A DNA stretch of 64,000 nt from NCBI GenBank assembly GCA_018649625.1, contig JABIHN010000041.1:1-64000 (forward strand). Direction: 5' to 3'. This DNA comes from Fidelibacterota bacterium. Its GTDB lineage: Bacteria; Fidelibacterota; Marinisomatia; Marinisomatales; UBA1611. The notes beneath the pieces were generated by a model, which saw only the letters and a list, made by a program, of their open reading frames with translations, ran no database searches and was not told the DNA's origin. Made by a program: the position numbers and the translations under genes. Below, piece after piece: positions 52,972 to 62,512 of the stretch; position 1 is the stretch's first letter, and each line of letters opens with the position of its first letter.

Positions 52972-55377
52972 ATGAAACTAAAAATACTAAAATTTGGCGG
53001 ATCTTCAATTTCAAGTGCTGCCAGAATCGAAAATGTTGCTGATATAATTCAGACTCAACGCAGTCATTCTGAAATAGCGGTGGTTGTTTCGGCTTTTGGT
53101 GGCGTAACGGATCAATTATTAGCATTAGCAAACTCAGCATTCAATGCTAAACCAATTGAATACTCATTACAAATATTATCAAATCATCATCTTCAAATTA
53201 TCAATACTCTTTTTGAAGAAAATAGCACAGAGATTAAAAAACTGTTTGGGGTTTACCTGAAAAAATTGAAAACTGATTTAGATATAATTACCAATGATAA
53301 TAAACTCACACCTCAAGCCACGGATAAAATTCTCTCTTATGGAGAACTGATTTCATCCACAATAATTTCTTATTATTTGACTCAAAAAAACATTCCTGCA
53401 GAACAATTAGATGCAAGACACGTCGTTTTAACAGATAATCATTTTAATAATGCTTATGTCCACTACCAGCGGACTTATAATCGAATACGGGCTTATTGTA
53501 AAAACCGGAATAAAATGCAAATTATTACAGGGTTTTTGGGAGCAACTGAACGAGGTGAGACTACCACACTCGGGCGTAGTGGTTCTGATTATTCAGCATC
53601 CATTTTTGGTGCTGCACTTATTGCTTCTTCAATTGAAATTTGGACAGATGTCAATGGTATTTTATCAGCAGACCCTAATATTGTAAAGGATGCAAAAACT
53701 ATATCTGAACTTACTTATGAAGAAGCAATGGAATTAGCACATGCTGGAGCACGCGTTATATTTCCACCTACAATGATTCCAGCTAAATATAAAAATATTC
53801 CTATTATTATTAAAAATACTTTTAATCCAAATCATCCTGGATCTCGTATTTCTCAGTCTCGCGAATTAAATAATAAAAATGAAGTTGGGATATCTTCATT
53901 ATCGGGAATTAGCCTTTTACGTCTTCAAGGTGCTGGGATGGTAGGAATTCATGGGATCAATGCTCGAATTTTTTCAACCTTAGCAAAAGAAAAAATAAGC
54001 GTCTTACTTGTTTCACAGGCATTCAGCGAACATGCGACATGTTTTGCTGTTAATCCCAATTTGGTTGAGAAAGCTATTTTAGTTCTTGAATCTGAATTTG
54101 AAATGGAAATGAAAAACCATTATATCGATCATATCAGATGTGAAGATGAACTATCTATGGTAGCGGTAGTTGGAGAGGGAATGAGACATACACCTGGAAT
54201 TTCCGGTAAAGTTTTTGGTCGATTAGGCATTGAAAAAATTAATATTATTGCAATTGCGCAAGGTTCATCTGAGAGAAATATATCATTTATTATAAATAAT
54301 AAAGATGTCAAGCGAGCTATTCGCTCATTACACCATTATTTATTTTCTGATTTAAATAAAAAAAATCTTTTTATTGCTGGTATTGGATTGGTGGGTAAAG
54401 ACTTAATTAAACTTATAAGTCAAAATAAGACTTTAAATGTTTGTGGAATTATGAATAGTAAAAAAATGCGAATAGATCTAACTGGAATTAAATTAAAAAC
54501 AATTTCAACAGAAATAAGCAAAGGTGTACCATCAAACTTGGATTCTTATATTTCTATGGCAATAGAAACACCTAATGCTATTTTTATTGATGTAACATCA
54601 TCACCTATTATAGCTGAAAAAACTTCGTTATTAATCAAAAATGGTGTTTCGGTTGTAACTGCTAGTAAACTCGCTAATACCATGAATCAGGATTTTTATG
54701 ATTCAATTCGTGCTAATTCGATTATTAGTGGTGCCCATTTTAAATACGAAACCAATGTAGGTGCAGGGCTCCCAATTATTGAAACATTGCAAACACTTTT
54801 GGCTACTGGTGATTCTATAGAAAAAATTGAAGGAGTTATGTCCGGAACATTAAGCTATTTATTCAGTCAATTTGACGGCTCAACTTCTTTTAGTGATTTG
54901 GTTAAACAAGCTCAGGAAAATGGATTTACAGAGCCTGACCCAAGAGATGATTTAAATGGAATGGATGTTGCCCGAAAAATTCTCATACTGGCAAGAGAAA
55001 CCGGTGTACAACTTGAATTATCAGATATATCTGTAGAAAATCTTATTCCATCGGAAATGGATCCGGATTTATCTGTGGACAAATTTTTAGATCAATTCTC
55101 TAAATTTGATTCTAATTTTCTGAAACAATATGAATCGGCAAAAAAAGAGGATAAGGTTTTACGATATATCGCAACTTGGAATGGCGAAAAAGCAATCGTC
55201 GGATTAAATGCAGTAGGGAAGTCCAATCCATTTTACCATCAAAATGGACGTGAAAATTTTATTGTTTTTACAACTAGAAGATATAAAGATGCACCCTTAG
55301 TCATTAAAGGTCATGGTGCAGGTGCTGAAGTCACAGCCGCTGGCGTATTAGGAGATATTTTAAAATGCACCAATTAA
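52972..55377 (+). CDS. thrA: Bifunctional aspartokinase/homoserine dehydrogenase
   Basis: KFGGSSISSAARIENVADII (AK), ACT region, HSD GVMSGTLSYLFSQF. Confidence 0.96.
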   Translation: MKLKILKFGGSSISSAARIENVADIIQTQRSHSEIAVVVSAFGGVTDQLLALANSAFNAKPIEYSLQILSNHHLQIINTLFEENSTEIKKLFGVYLKKLKTDLDIITNDNKLTPQATDKILSYGELISSTIISYYLTQKNIPAEQLDARHVVLTDNHFNNAYVHYQRTYNRIRAYCKNRNKMQIITGFLGATERGETTTLGRSGSDYSASIFGAALIASSIEIWTDVNGILSADPNIVKDAKTISELTYEEAMELAHAGARVIFPPTMIPAKYKNIPIIIKNTFNPNHPGSRISQSRELNNKNEVGISSLSGISLLRLQGAGMVGIHGINARIFSTLAKEKISVLLVSQAFSEHATCFAVNPNLVEKAILVLESEFEMEMKNHYIDHIRCEDELSMVAVVGEGMRHTPGISGKVFGRLGIEKINIIAIAQGSSERNISFIINNKDVKRAIRSLHHYLFSDLNKKNLFIAGIGLVGKDLIKLISQNKTLNVCGIMNSKKMRIDLTGIKLKTISTEISKGVPSNLDSYISMAIETPNAIFIDVTSSPIIAEKTSLLIKNGVSVVTASKLANTMNQDFYDSIRANSIISGAHFKYETNVGAGLPIIETLQTLLATGDSIEKIEGVMSGTLSYLFSQFDGSTSFSDLVKQAQENGFTEPDPRDDLNGMDVARKILILARETGVQLELSDISVENLIPSEMDPDLSVDKFLDQFSKFDSNFLKQYESAKKEDKVLRYIATWNGEKAIVGLNAVGKSNPFYHQNGRENFIVFTTRRYKDAPLVIKGHGAGAEVTAAGVLGDILKCTN

Positions 55378-56474
55378 AGAATAAAATAGCAGTTAGTGTA
55401 TTAGGTGCCACAGGAATGGTGGGCCAAAATTATCTTCGGCTCCTAGAAAATCATCCCTGGTTTCAAGTTGTAGATGTAGCAGCATCTCCAAGGTCGGCCG
55501 GAAAAACATATGCTAAAGCCGTTGGAAAGAACTGGTTCATGAAAAGTGATATACCAAATAAAATAAAAGAATTAATTGTGAGAGATGTAAATGATTTTGA
55601 GAAAATCCCCAAAAATGTATCCTGTGTTTTTTCTGCGATAGAACTTTCTGAAAAAGAAGATACACGTAATTTGGAATTTAAATATGCAAAAGCAGATTAT
55701 GCTTTAATTAGTAATAGTTCAGCCAACCGTTTTACAAACGATGTGCCTATGATTATCCCTGAGATAAATCCTGAACATACTGGTATCATCCCGATTCAAC
55801 GGTCCAACCGAAATTTACCAGAAAATGGGTTTATTGCGGCAAAACCCAATTGTTCGATCCAATCATATTTGGTAACACTTTATGCATTGGAAAAAGCTGG
55901 ATTCCCTATAAAGCATGTTCAGGTCACCACTCTACAAGCTATATCCGGCGCAGGACAAGCAGGGTTAACTTCAGAAGAAATGAGAGAAAATGTAGTCCCA
56001 TTCATAGGTGGCGAAGAAGAAAAAACTGAAAAAGAACCTTTGAAAATTTTGGGTAAAGTCACGGAAAATGGAATTCAGAACTATAATCAAATTGAAATTT
56101 CCGCTCTCTGTACTCGTGTACCAGTGGTTGACGGTCATACAGCTGTGGTGCATGTTACATTTAAAGAAAATATCCCATCACTAGAACAAATAAAATCAAT
56201 TTGGACTGATTTTAAGGGAATTCCCCAGCATCAAAATTTGCCCATGGCACCGAAACGACCCATCATTTATTTTGAAGAAGAAAATCGACCGCAACCTAAA
56301 AGGGATTGTGATTTAGAAAAAGGAATGGCTGTGAGCGCGGGACGTTTGGCTGACGCTAAATTTTTTGATATTCGATATGTGTCGCTTTCCCACAATACAG
56401 TTCGTGGCGCTGCAGGTGGAGCAATACTCCTGGGTGAATTATTAGTAAACCAAGGATATATCCATGGGAAATAA
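55365..56474 (+). CDS. asd: Aspartate-semialdehyde dehydrogenase
   Basis: VSVLGATGMVGQNYLRLLENHPWF; KPNCSIQSYLVTLYALEK; QAISGAGQAGL. Confidence 0.95.
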   Translation: MHQLKNKIAVSVLGATGMVGQNYLRLLENHPWFQVVDVAASPRSAGKTYAKAVGKNWFMKSDIPNKIKELIVRDVNDFEKIPKNVSCVFSAIELSEKEDTRNLEFKYAKADYALISNSSANRFTNDVPMIIPEINPEHTGIIPIQRSNRNLPENGFIAAKPNCSIQSYLVTLYALEKAGFPIKHVQVTTLQAISGAGQAGLTSEEMRENVVPFIGGEEEKTEKEPLKILGKVTENGIQNYNQIEISALCTRVPVVDGHTAVVHVTFKENIPSLEQIKSIWTDFKGIPQHQNLPMAPKRPIIYFEEENRPQPKRDCDLEKGMAVSAGRLADAKFFDIRYVSLSHNTVRGAAGGAILLGELLVNQGYIHGK

Positions 56475-57399
56475 TTCAATCAAAATAAAAGGAAATGCAT
56501 CCGTTGCCAATGTTTCCTGTGGATTTGATTGTATAGGTTATTCAATTTCTGACCCGGGAGATATTATTACACTCTCCAAAAAAGACATGTCTGGCATCGA
56601 TATTTCTATGTCAGGATTTGGATTTGATTCCATTTCTTCCAATCCAGAAAAAAATACAGGTGGCAAAGCAGTTCTTTCGTTGCTTGATGCAATAGATAGC
56701 CAACAAGGATTTAAACTCCATATTGAAAAAGGGATTCCGCCTGGGAGCGGAATTGGTTCCAGTTCAGCAAGCGCGGCAGCAGCAGTGCTTGGCGCAAATG
56801 AATTATTGGGAAATCCTTTATCTTTAGATGAACTATTAATTCATGGAATGGCAGGAGAAGCGGTAGCATCGGGCGGATTCCATGCGGACAATATAGCTCC
56901 AGCATTATTTGGGGGAATTATACTAGTAAGAAGTTATGACCCTTTGGATATTTTGAAATTACCCGTTCCTGATAATTTATTTAGCACAGCAGTTTTACCT
57001 AATATGACAATTAACACAAAAGAAGCGCGAGAAATTCTTCCTAAAAATGTTCCGTTAAAAAATGCAGTTGAACAAGCAGGAAACTTGGCGGGATTTACGC
57101 TGGGACTTCATGAATCAAATTTTGAATTATTAGGGCGTTCTATGATCGATCATTTCGCAGAACCCCATCGAGCCAAGCTCATTCCCGGATATAATAAAGT
57201 ACGGCAATCCGCTTTGGATTTTGGTGCAATTGGCTGTGGAATTTCAGGTTCCGGCCCCTCGGTTTTCGCCTTATCGAACTCTTTAGAAAAAGCAGAAGAA
57301 ATTGGAAAAGCCATGGTGAATGCATTTAAAATTGTGGGGCTGAAAAGCACCGCCTACAATTCACCCATTCATACAAATCCACCGAAAATATTGGATTGA
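56464..57399 (+). CDS. thrB: Homoserine kinase (GHMP)
   Basis: GIPPGSGIGSSSASAAAAVLGAN GHMP motif; ASVANVSCGFDCIGY. Confidence 0.96.
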   Translation: MGNNSIKIKGNASVANVSCGFDCIGYSISDPGDIITLSKKDMSGIDISMSGFGFDSISSNPEKNTGGKAVLSLLDAIDSQQGFKLHIEKGIPPGSGIGSSSASAAAAVLGANELLGNPLSLDELLIHGMAGEAVASGGFHADNIAPALFGGIILVRSYDPLDILKLPVPDNLFSTAVLPNMTINTKEAREILPKNVPLKNAVEQAGNLAGFTLGLHESNFELLGRSMIDHFAEPHRAKLIPGYNKVRQSALDFGAIGCGISGSGPSVFALSNSLEKAEEIGKAMVNAFKIVGLKSTAYNSPIHTNPPKILD

Positions 57400-57402
57400 A
57401 TC

Positions 57403-58695
57403 TTGCGTTTTTTTAGCACAAAAAACAAAGTCGTTTCTGTGGGATTCAAGGATGCACTATTTCAAGGTTTATCCTCGGATGGTGGCCTTTTTATGCCCGA
57501 GACCATCCCTCATTTAGGAACCGACTTTTTCAATTCAAAATTAAACTATTCCGAATGTGCTGTTGGCATGATTCATCCATTCACAAAAGATGATTTAACG
57601 CATTCTCAATTAACGGATATTTGTGAATCAGCCTTTGATTTTCCAATCCCAATTAAAGAATTAAATGATACCGATTCTGTACTTGAATTATTTCACGGAC
57701 CCACATTAGCATTCAAAGATTTTGCCGCTCGATTCATGGCCCATACTATGTCACATTTTCTTGAAAATGAAAATAAAGAATTAACAATTCTTGTCGCAAC
57801 ATCCGGTGATACGGGTAGTGCGGTGGCAAATGGTTTTTTTAACATTGATGGTATTAAAGTTATTATTCTTTATCCATCCAATCGTGTCAGTACAATTCAG
57901 GAAAAACAACTCACCACCTTGGGTGGAAATATTACCGCTTTAGAAATTGACGGCTCCTTTGATGATTGCCAGCGCATGGTTAAAACTGCTTTTCAAGACA
58001 CTGATCTGCGAAGCCGTTTATCATTAAGTTCAGCCAATTCTATTAATGTGGCTCGCCTTCTTCCCCAAACTGTTTATTATGCCTGGGCATGGAAACAATA
58101 TGGTAAAGACATTCCTGTCATTTTCAGTGTTCCCAGTGGAAATTTCGGAAATTTGACCGCTGGATTATTGGCAAATCGCATGGGAATTCCTGTTGAGAAA
58201 TTTATTGCTGCCACGAACGCTAATGATACTTTCTCGAATTTTTTAAACAATGGAATAATTCAGAACCAAGATGCAATTCAAACAATATCCAATGCTATGG
58301 ATGTTGGTATCCCCAGTAACTTAGATCGAATTCAAAATTTGTATTATAATGATGTAAATCAAGTAAAGACCGATATTTCTAGTTGGAGCTTTTCAGATAA
58401 AGCCACAAAAGACTGTATTCAAAATATCCGAAATGAGTTTGAATATTTAATTGACCCACATACTGCAATTGGGATTTTAGGATTAAACCAGTATCGAGAA
58501 AAAACAAATTCAAAAGCAAAAGGCATTACATTATCTACAGCACACCCAGGGAAATTTTCAGATGTAATTGAGCCTATCATAAAAAATAAAATACCATTAC
58601 CACTGTCTTTAAAAATTGCTATGAAAAAAGAAAAAAATTCTATTAAAATGTCCAAACATTTTTCTGAATTAAAAGATTATTTGCTTTCGACATGA
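57403..58695 (+). CDS. thrC: Threonine synthase (TTG start)
   Basis: FHGPTLAFKDFAARFMA; ATSGDTGSAVANGF. Confidence 0.96.
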   Translation: MRFFSTKNKVVSVGFKDALFQGLSSDGGLFMPETIPHLGTDFFNSKLNYSECAVGMIHPFTKDDLTHSQLTDICESAFDFPIPIKELNDTDSVLELFHGPTLAFKDFAARFMAHTMSHFLENENKELTILVATSGDTGSAVANGFFNIDGIKVIILYPSNRVSTIQEKQLTTLGGNITALEIDGSFDDCQRMVKTAFQDTDLRSRLSLSSANSINVARLLPQTVYYAWAWKQYGKDIPVIFSVPSGNFGNLTAGLLANRMGIPVEKFIAATNANDTFSNFLNNGIIQNQDAIQTISNAMDVGIPSNLDRIQNLYYNDVNQVKTDISSWSFSDKATKDCIQNIRNEFEYLIDPHTAIGILGLNQYREKTNSKAKGITLSTAHPGKFSDVIEPIIKNKIPLPLSLKIAMKKEKNSIKMSKHFSELKDYLLST

Positions 58696-58718
58696 ATACC
58701 TAACCCTGAGAAAACTTT

Positions 58719-59861
58719 ATGAAATTTGATACAAAAGTTGTCCAATCGGGAATGACTCCGGACCCAACCACCGGTGCCATTGTCCCACCCATTTACCAAA
58801 CAGCTACCTATGTTTTGGATGAAGTTGGCAAGGATAAAGGATTTGACTATACGCGTTCGTCCAATCCCACGAGACAGATTATGGAAGAAGTATTAGCCGA
58901 TCTCGATGGTGGAAAATTCGGTGTAGCTTTTGCCAGCGGAATGTCCGCTGTGGATAGTGTAATGAAACTATTGAAAGCTGGCGATCATGTGGTTTGTTCC
59001 GATGATGTTTACGGCGGCGTATCTCGGCATTTTAACCAGATATTGGTCAATTATAATCTTCATTTCACTTATGTTGATTCTTCTAATCCCACTAATATTG
59101 AAAATGCGATTCAAGCCAATACAAAATTAATTTGGGTGGAAACCCCCACGAATCCACTTTTGAAAATTACTGATCTAGAAGCAGTGGGAAATATTGCAAA
59201 AAAACATAATATTCTGTTTGGAGTGGATTCCACCTTTGCCACGCCGGTTTTTTTACGACCGCTGGAATTTGGGGCTGACCTTGTCATGCATAGCACGACC
59301 AAATATTTGAGCGGACATAACCAGTTGATAGGTGGAATAGTTATTACCAATCGGGAAGATCTATTTAACCAATTAAAATTCGTCCAAAAAACCATCGGTG
59401 CTGTGCCGGGACCCTTCGATTGCTGGCTCACGCTTTTAGGGATAAAAACGCTGGATCTACGAATGAAAAAACATGATGCCAACGCCCAAATTGTTGCGGA
59501 ATATTTAGAAGCCCATCCAAAAGTTTCTTCAGTTACTTATCCGGGTCTCCCATCCCACCCATCTCATAAAATTGCAAAAAAGCAAATGTCGGGGTTTAGT
59601 GGCATGATTTCCTTCGAATTGACGAATGGCATCCTAGCGGGAGAAACAGTTATGAATTCTGTAAAACTCGCAAAATTAGCGGAAAGCCTTGGGTCCGTAG
59701 AAACAATGATTACCCACCCCGCCACCATGACCCATGCGGATGTTCCGCAAGAAGAACGTGAAGCCCGAGGACTCACTGATGGACTGGTGAGACTATCCGT
59801 AGGCATTGAAAATGCTGATGATATAATTGCGGATTTGGAACAGGCATTAAATCAAGTATAA
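58719..59861 (+). CDS. metB: Cystathionine gamma-synthase / beta-lyase family PLP enzyme
   Basis: YTRSSNPTRQIMEEVLADLDGG; VMHSTTKYLSGHNQLIGG; exact specificity not determinable. Confidence 0.85.
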   Translation: MKFDTKVVQSGMTPDPTTGAIVPPIYQTATYVLDEVGKDKGFDYTRSSNPTRQIMEEVLADLDGGKFGVAFASGMSAVDSVMKLLKAGDHVVCSDDVYGGVSRHFNQILVNYNLHFTYVDSSNPTNIENAIQANTKLIWVETPTNPLLKITDLEAVGNIAKKHNILFGVDSTFATPVFLRPLEFGADLVMHSTTKYLSGHNQLIGGIVITNREDLFNQLKFVQKTIGAVPGPFDCWLTLLGIKTLDLRMKKHDANAQIVAEYLEAHPKVSSVTYPGLPSHPSHKIAKKQMSGFSGMISFELTNGILAGETVMNSVKLAKLAESLGSVETMITHPATMTHADVPQEEREARGLTDGLVRLSVGIENADDIIADLEQALNQV

Positions 59862-59886
59862 CTAATTCAAAATTGTATATTCCCAT

Positions 59887-60156
59887 ATGAAATCGAAAAA
59901 TAAAATTAAAGAATTACGCAAAAAGATTGATAATTATGATGACCAAATGTTGGATCTGCTTGTAAAGCGATTCGCTGTGTCTAAAGAAATCGGTTACATA
60001 AAATCATCCAACAATCTTGAAGTTGGAGATCCTAACCGCGAACAAGATATCATTGATCGATTAAGTGAAAAATTATCTGATAAATTAGACCGTGAAGATA
60101 TTGCAGCAATTTTTGGACCTATATATTTTATCTCAAAAAAAATACAAAGAAAGTGA
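59887..60156 (+). CDS. Chorismate mutase (AroQ type)
   Basis: IKELRKKIDNYDDQMLDLLVKRFAVSKEIGYIK. Confidence 0.9.
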   Translation: MKSKNKIKELRKKIDNYDDQMLDLLVKRFAVSKEIGYIKSSNNLEVGDPNREQDIIDRLSEKLSDKLDREDIAAIFGPIYFISKKIQRK

Positions 60157-60164
60157 AAATAAAC

Positions 60165-60192
60165 TTGGTATCTATAAAAACTAGGTTATAAT
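60165..60192 (+). promoter_or_regulatory. Candidate sigma70-like promoter for trp leader
   Basis: TTGGTA - 16 nt - TATAAT, 10 nt before leader ATG. Confidence 0.6.
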
Positions 60193-60202
60193 ATTCCTGC
60201 CC

Positions 60203-60271
60203 ATGAATAACATGAAAACAAATAATTATTACAGTTGGTATTGGTTTTTTAGCCGCAAAGGGGTTTTGTAG
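60203..60271 (+). CDS. trpL: Aromatic leader peptide (22 aa) of trp operon
   Basis: ATG...TAG translates to MNNMKTNNYYSWYWFFSRKGVL*. Confidence 0.9.
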   Translation: MNNMKTNNYYSWYWFFSRKGVL

Positions 60272-60304
60272 TCCCAGGGAATACCTGTATAAATTGACTG
60301 CTCT

Positions 60305-60334
60305 AAAACCCCGACATGATCGGGGTTTTTTTTT
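60305..60334 (+). terminator. Attenuator terminator upstream of trpE
   Basis: aaaACCCCGAcatgaTCGGGGTttttttttt; ACCCC arm can alternatively pair with GGGGTTTT at the 3' end of the leader ORF. Confidence 0.93.
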
Positions 60335-60341
60335 ACTCAAA

Positions 60342-61826
60342 ATGGATAAAACACAACTCACATACGACGAATTTCAAAACTTGGTTTCCCAGGGACACCA
60401 AACCATCCCTGTGTATAAACGCTTCCTTGCAGATCTACTTACACCAGTAGCAGCTTGGGTCCATCTTTCAAAGAAAGCAAACTATGCATTTTTACTTGAG
60501 TCTGTAGAAAAAGGAAATCAATATTCACGGTATTCTTATGTAGGAATTAATCCACAAAAGATTTTGATGCACAAAGATGGAAAAACTACTATTACAGAAA
60601 ATGGAGAATCCATTAACGTAAATACACATTTTCTCGATTTATTGCGGGAAACTCAATCCCAATATAATATGGTAAAATTGCCAGAAATTCCATCTTTTAC
60701 CGGTGGATTGGTAGGCTACCTTGGTTACGAAACAATCACTTGGGTAGAAGATATTCCTACTCATGATGAATCCCAATTAGATGTACCCGATTCAGTATTC
60801 ATGCTTTTTGAAGATATGATTGCATTTGACCATTTGAAAGGATCAGCACTGGTGATTTCCAATGTAACTGTAGATTCAAATCGCGATTTAAAAGAACAGT
60901 TTGATTGTGCCCATAAACGTATTGATATAATCGGCGAAGCGCTACATTCTGATGTAGATTATCGAACACCTGTCCGCGTTGAGCAAAGTAAAGTATCATC
61001 CAATTTTGATCAAAATTCGTTTGAATCGGCAGTTCTCAAAGCGAAAGAATACATTGTAGATGGAGATATTTTTCAATTGGTTTTGAGTCAACGTTTTGAA
61101 CGAAAAACATCGGTTGAGCCCACAACACTTTACCGTGCATTACGAACTATAAATCCATCACCGTATATGTTTCATTTAAAAATTAAAGATTTTGATATAA
61201 TTGGAGCATCACCGGAATTATTAGTCAAAGTTGAAGATGATATCATTGAAATTCGACCAATCGCAGGTACACGCCTACGAGGAAAAACGAAAACAGAAGA
61301 TCAAGCACTGGCACAAGATTTAATTAATGATGAAAAAGAATGTGCTGAACATTTGATGCTCCTAGACTTGGGGCGAAATGATGTAGGACGCGTATCTGAA
61401 TATGGATCAATTACCATTCCTGAAAATATGGTAATTGAAAATTATTCCCACGTGATGCATATCGTTTCTGATGTAAAAGGAAAATTGGCGAAAGATAAAG
61501 ATTCCTTCGATGCGCTCATGAGTGGATTCCCCGCCGGAACTGTAACCGGTGCACCAAAAATCCGAGCCATGGAAATTATTCATGAATTAGAACCAGATCG
61601 ACGTGATATTTATTCAGGGGCTGTAGGGTTTTTTGATTTTACTGGGAATATAAATACATGCATTACAATCAGAACCATGATAATGAAAAATGGCACAGTC
61701 CATTTTCAATCCGGCGCAGGCATTGTGCATGATTCTGACTCCACTAAAGAATTTGATGAAACTGTGAATAAGGCAAAAGCCATTATGGCTGCAATTGATT
61801 TCGCTGAAAAGGGTTTGGTGGCGTGA
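60342..61826 (+). CDS. trpE: Anthranilate synthase component I
   Basis: RPIAGTRLRGKTKTEDQALAQDLINDEKECAEHLMLLDLGRNDVGRV; start set downstream of terminator at MDKTQLTYDEF. Confidence 0.96.
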   Translation: MDKTQLTYDEFQNLVSQGHQTIPVYKRFLADLLTPVAAWVHLSKKANYAFLLESVEKGNQYSRYSYVGINPQKILMHKDGKTTITENGESINVNTHFLDLLRETQSQYNMVKLPEIPSFTGGLVGYLGYETITWVEDIPTHDESQLDVPDSVFMLFEDMIAFDHLKGSALVISNVTVDSNRDLKEQFDCAHKRIDIIGEALHSDVDYRTPVRVEQSKVSSNFDQNSFESAVLKAKEYIVDGDIFQLVLSQRFERKTSVEPTTLYRALRTINPSPYMFHLKIKDFDIIGASPELLVKVEDDIIEIRPIAGTRLRGKTKTEDQALAQDLINDEKECAEHLMLLDLGRNDVGRVSEYGSITIPENMVIENYSHVMHIVSDVKGKLAKDKDSFDALMSGFPAGTVTGAPKIRAMEIIHELEPDRRDIYSGAVGFFDFTGNINTCITIRTMIMKNGTVHFQSGAGIVHDSDSTKEFDETVNKAKAIMAAIDFAEKGLVA

Positions 61827-61838
61827 GTCTATTTATTA

Positions 61839-61939
61839 TTATGACCGCCCCTAAATCCCCGGCTATAACAGGCGGGGACTGGAAGGATTTATACCTAAAA
61901 GTTTTCCCCTGTAATAGGGGAAATACAAAGGGGTCATAA
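61839..61939. repeat. 101-bp structured palindromic element between trpE and trpG
   Basis: Outer arms TTATGACC...GGTCATAA; inner stems CCCC...GGGG and TTCCCC-tgtaata-GGGGAA. Confidence 0.75.
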
Positions 61940-61942
61940 ATA

Positions 61943-62512
61943 ATGATTTTAGTTATCGACAATTACGATTCATTTACTTATAATTTGGTGCAATACATTG
62001 GTGCATTTAACCCCGATGTAAAAGTAGTTCGGAATGACAAATTCGAACTGGATAATATTAAAAAATGGAAACCAACCCATATAGTGGTTTCGCCTGGGCC
62101 AGGGCGTCCTGAGAATGCGGGAAATTCTATCGAAGTGATTAAAAAATATGGATCACACATTCCAATCTTGGGTGTTTGTCTTGGTCATCAAGCCATTACC
62201 ATTGCTTATGGTGGGAAAGTAATTCATTCATCAGAAATTGTTCATGGAAAAACAGCAACCATTCAACATAACGAATCGACTATATTTAATGGATTAGATC
62301 GTTCTTTTACAGCAACCCGATATCATTCCTTGGTTGCGGATCGAGCAAACTTTCCAAATGAATTAAAAATAACAGCTGAATTAGAGAATGGGCTCATTAT
62401 GGGAATTGAGCATGAAACTCATCCAGTTTTTGGAGTCCAGTTTCATCCTGAATCCATTGCAACAGAAAATGGGATTCAAATAATAAGTAATTTTTTAAAG
62501 ATCAAATCATGA
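61943..62512 (+). CDS. trpG: Anthranilate synthase component II (glutamine amidotransferase)
   Basis: VIDNYDSFTYNLVQYIG; ILGVCLGHQAI; GVQFHPESI. Confidence 0.97.
   Translation: MILVIDNYDSFTYNLVQYIGAFNPDVKVVRNDKFELDNIKKWKPTHIVVSPGPGRPENAGNSIEVIKKYGSHIPILGVCLGHQAITIAYGGKVIHSSEIVHGKTATIQHNESTIFNGLDRSFTATRYHSLVADRANFPNELKITAELENGLIMGIEHETHPVFGVQFHPESIATENGIQIISNFLKIKS

Noticed and set aside
59111-59482. 123-aa ORF on minus strand
   Set aside because: Antisense to the cystathionine synthase/lyase gene.
60294-60341. Upstream in-frame start for trpE (MTALKPRHDRGFFLL)
   Set aside because: This extension would be translated through the attenuator terminator hairpin; ATG at 60342 is more plausible.
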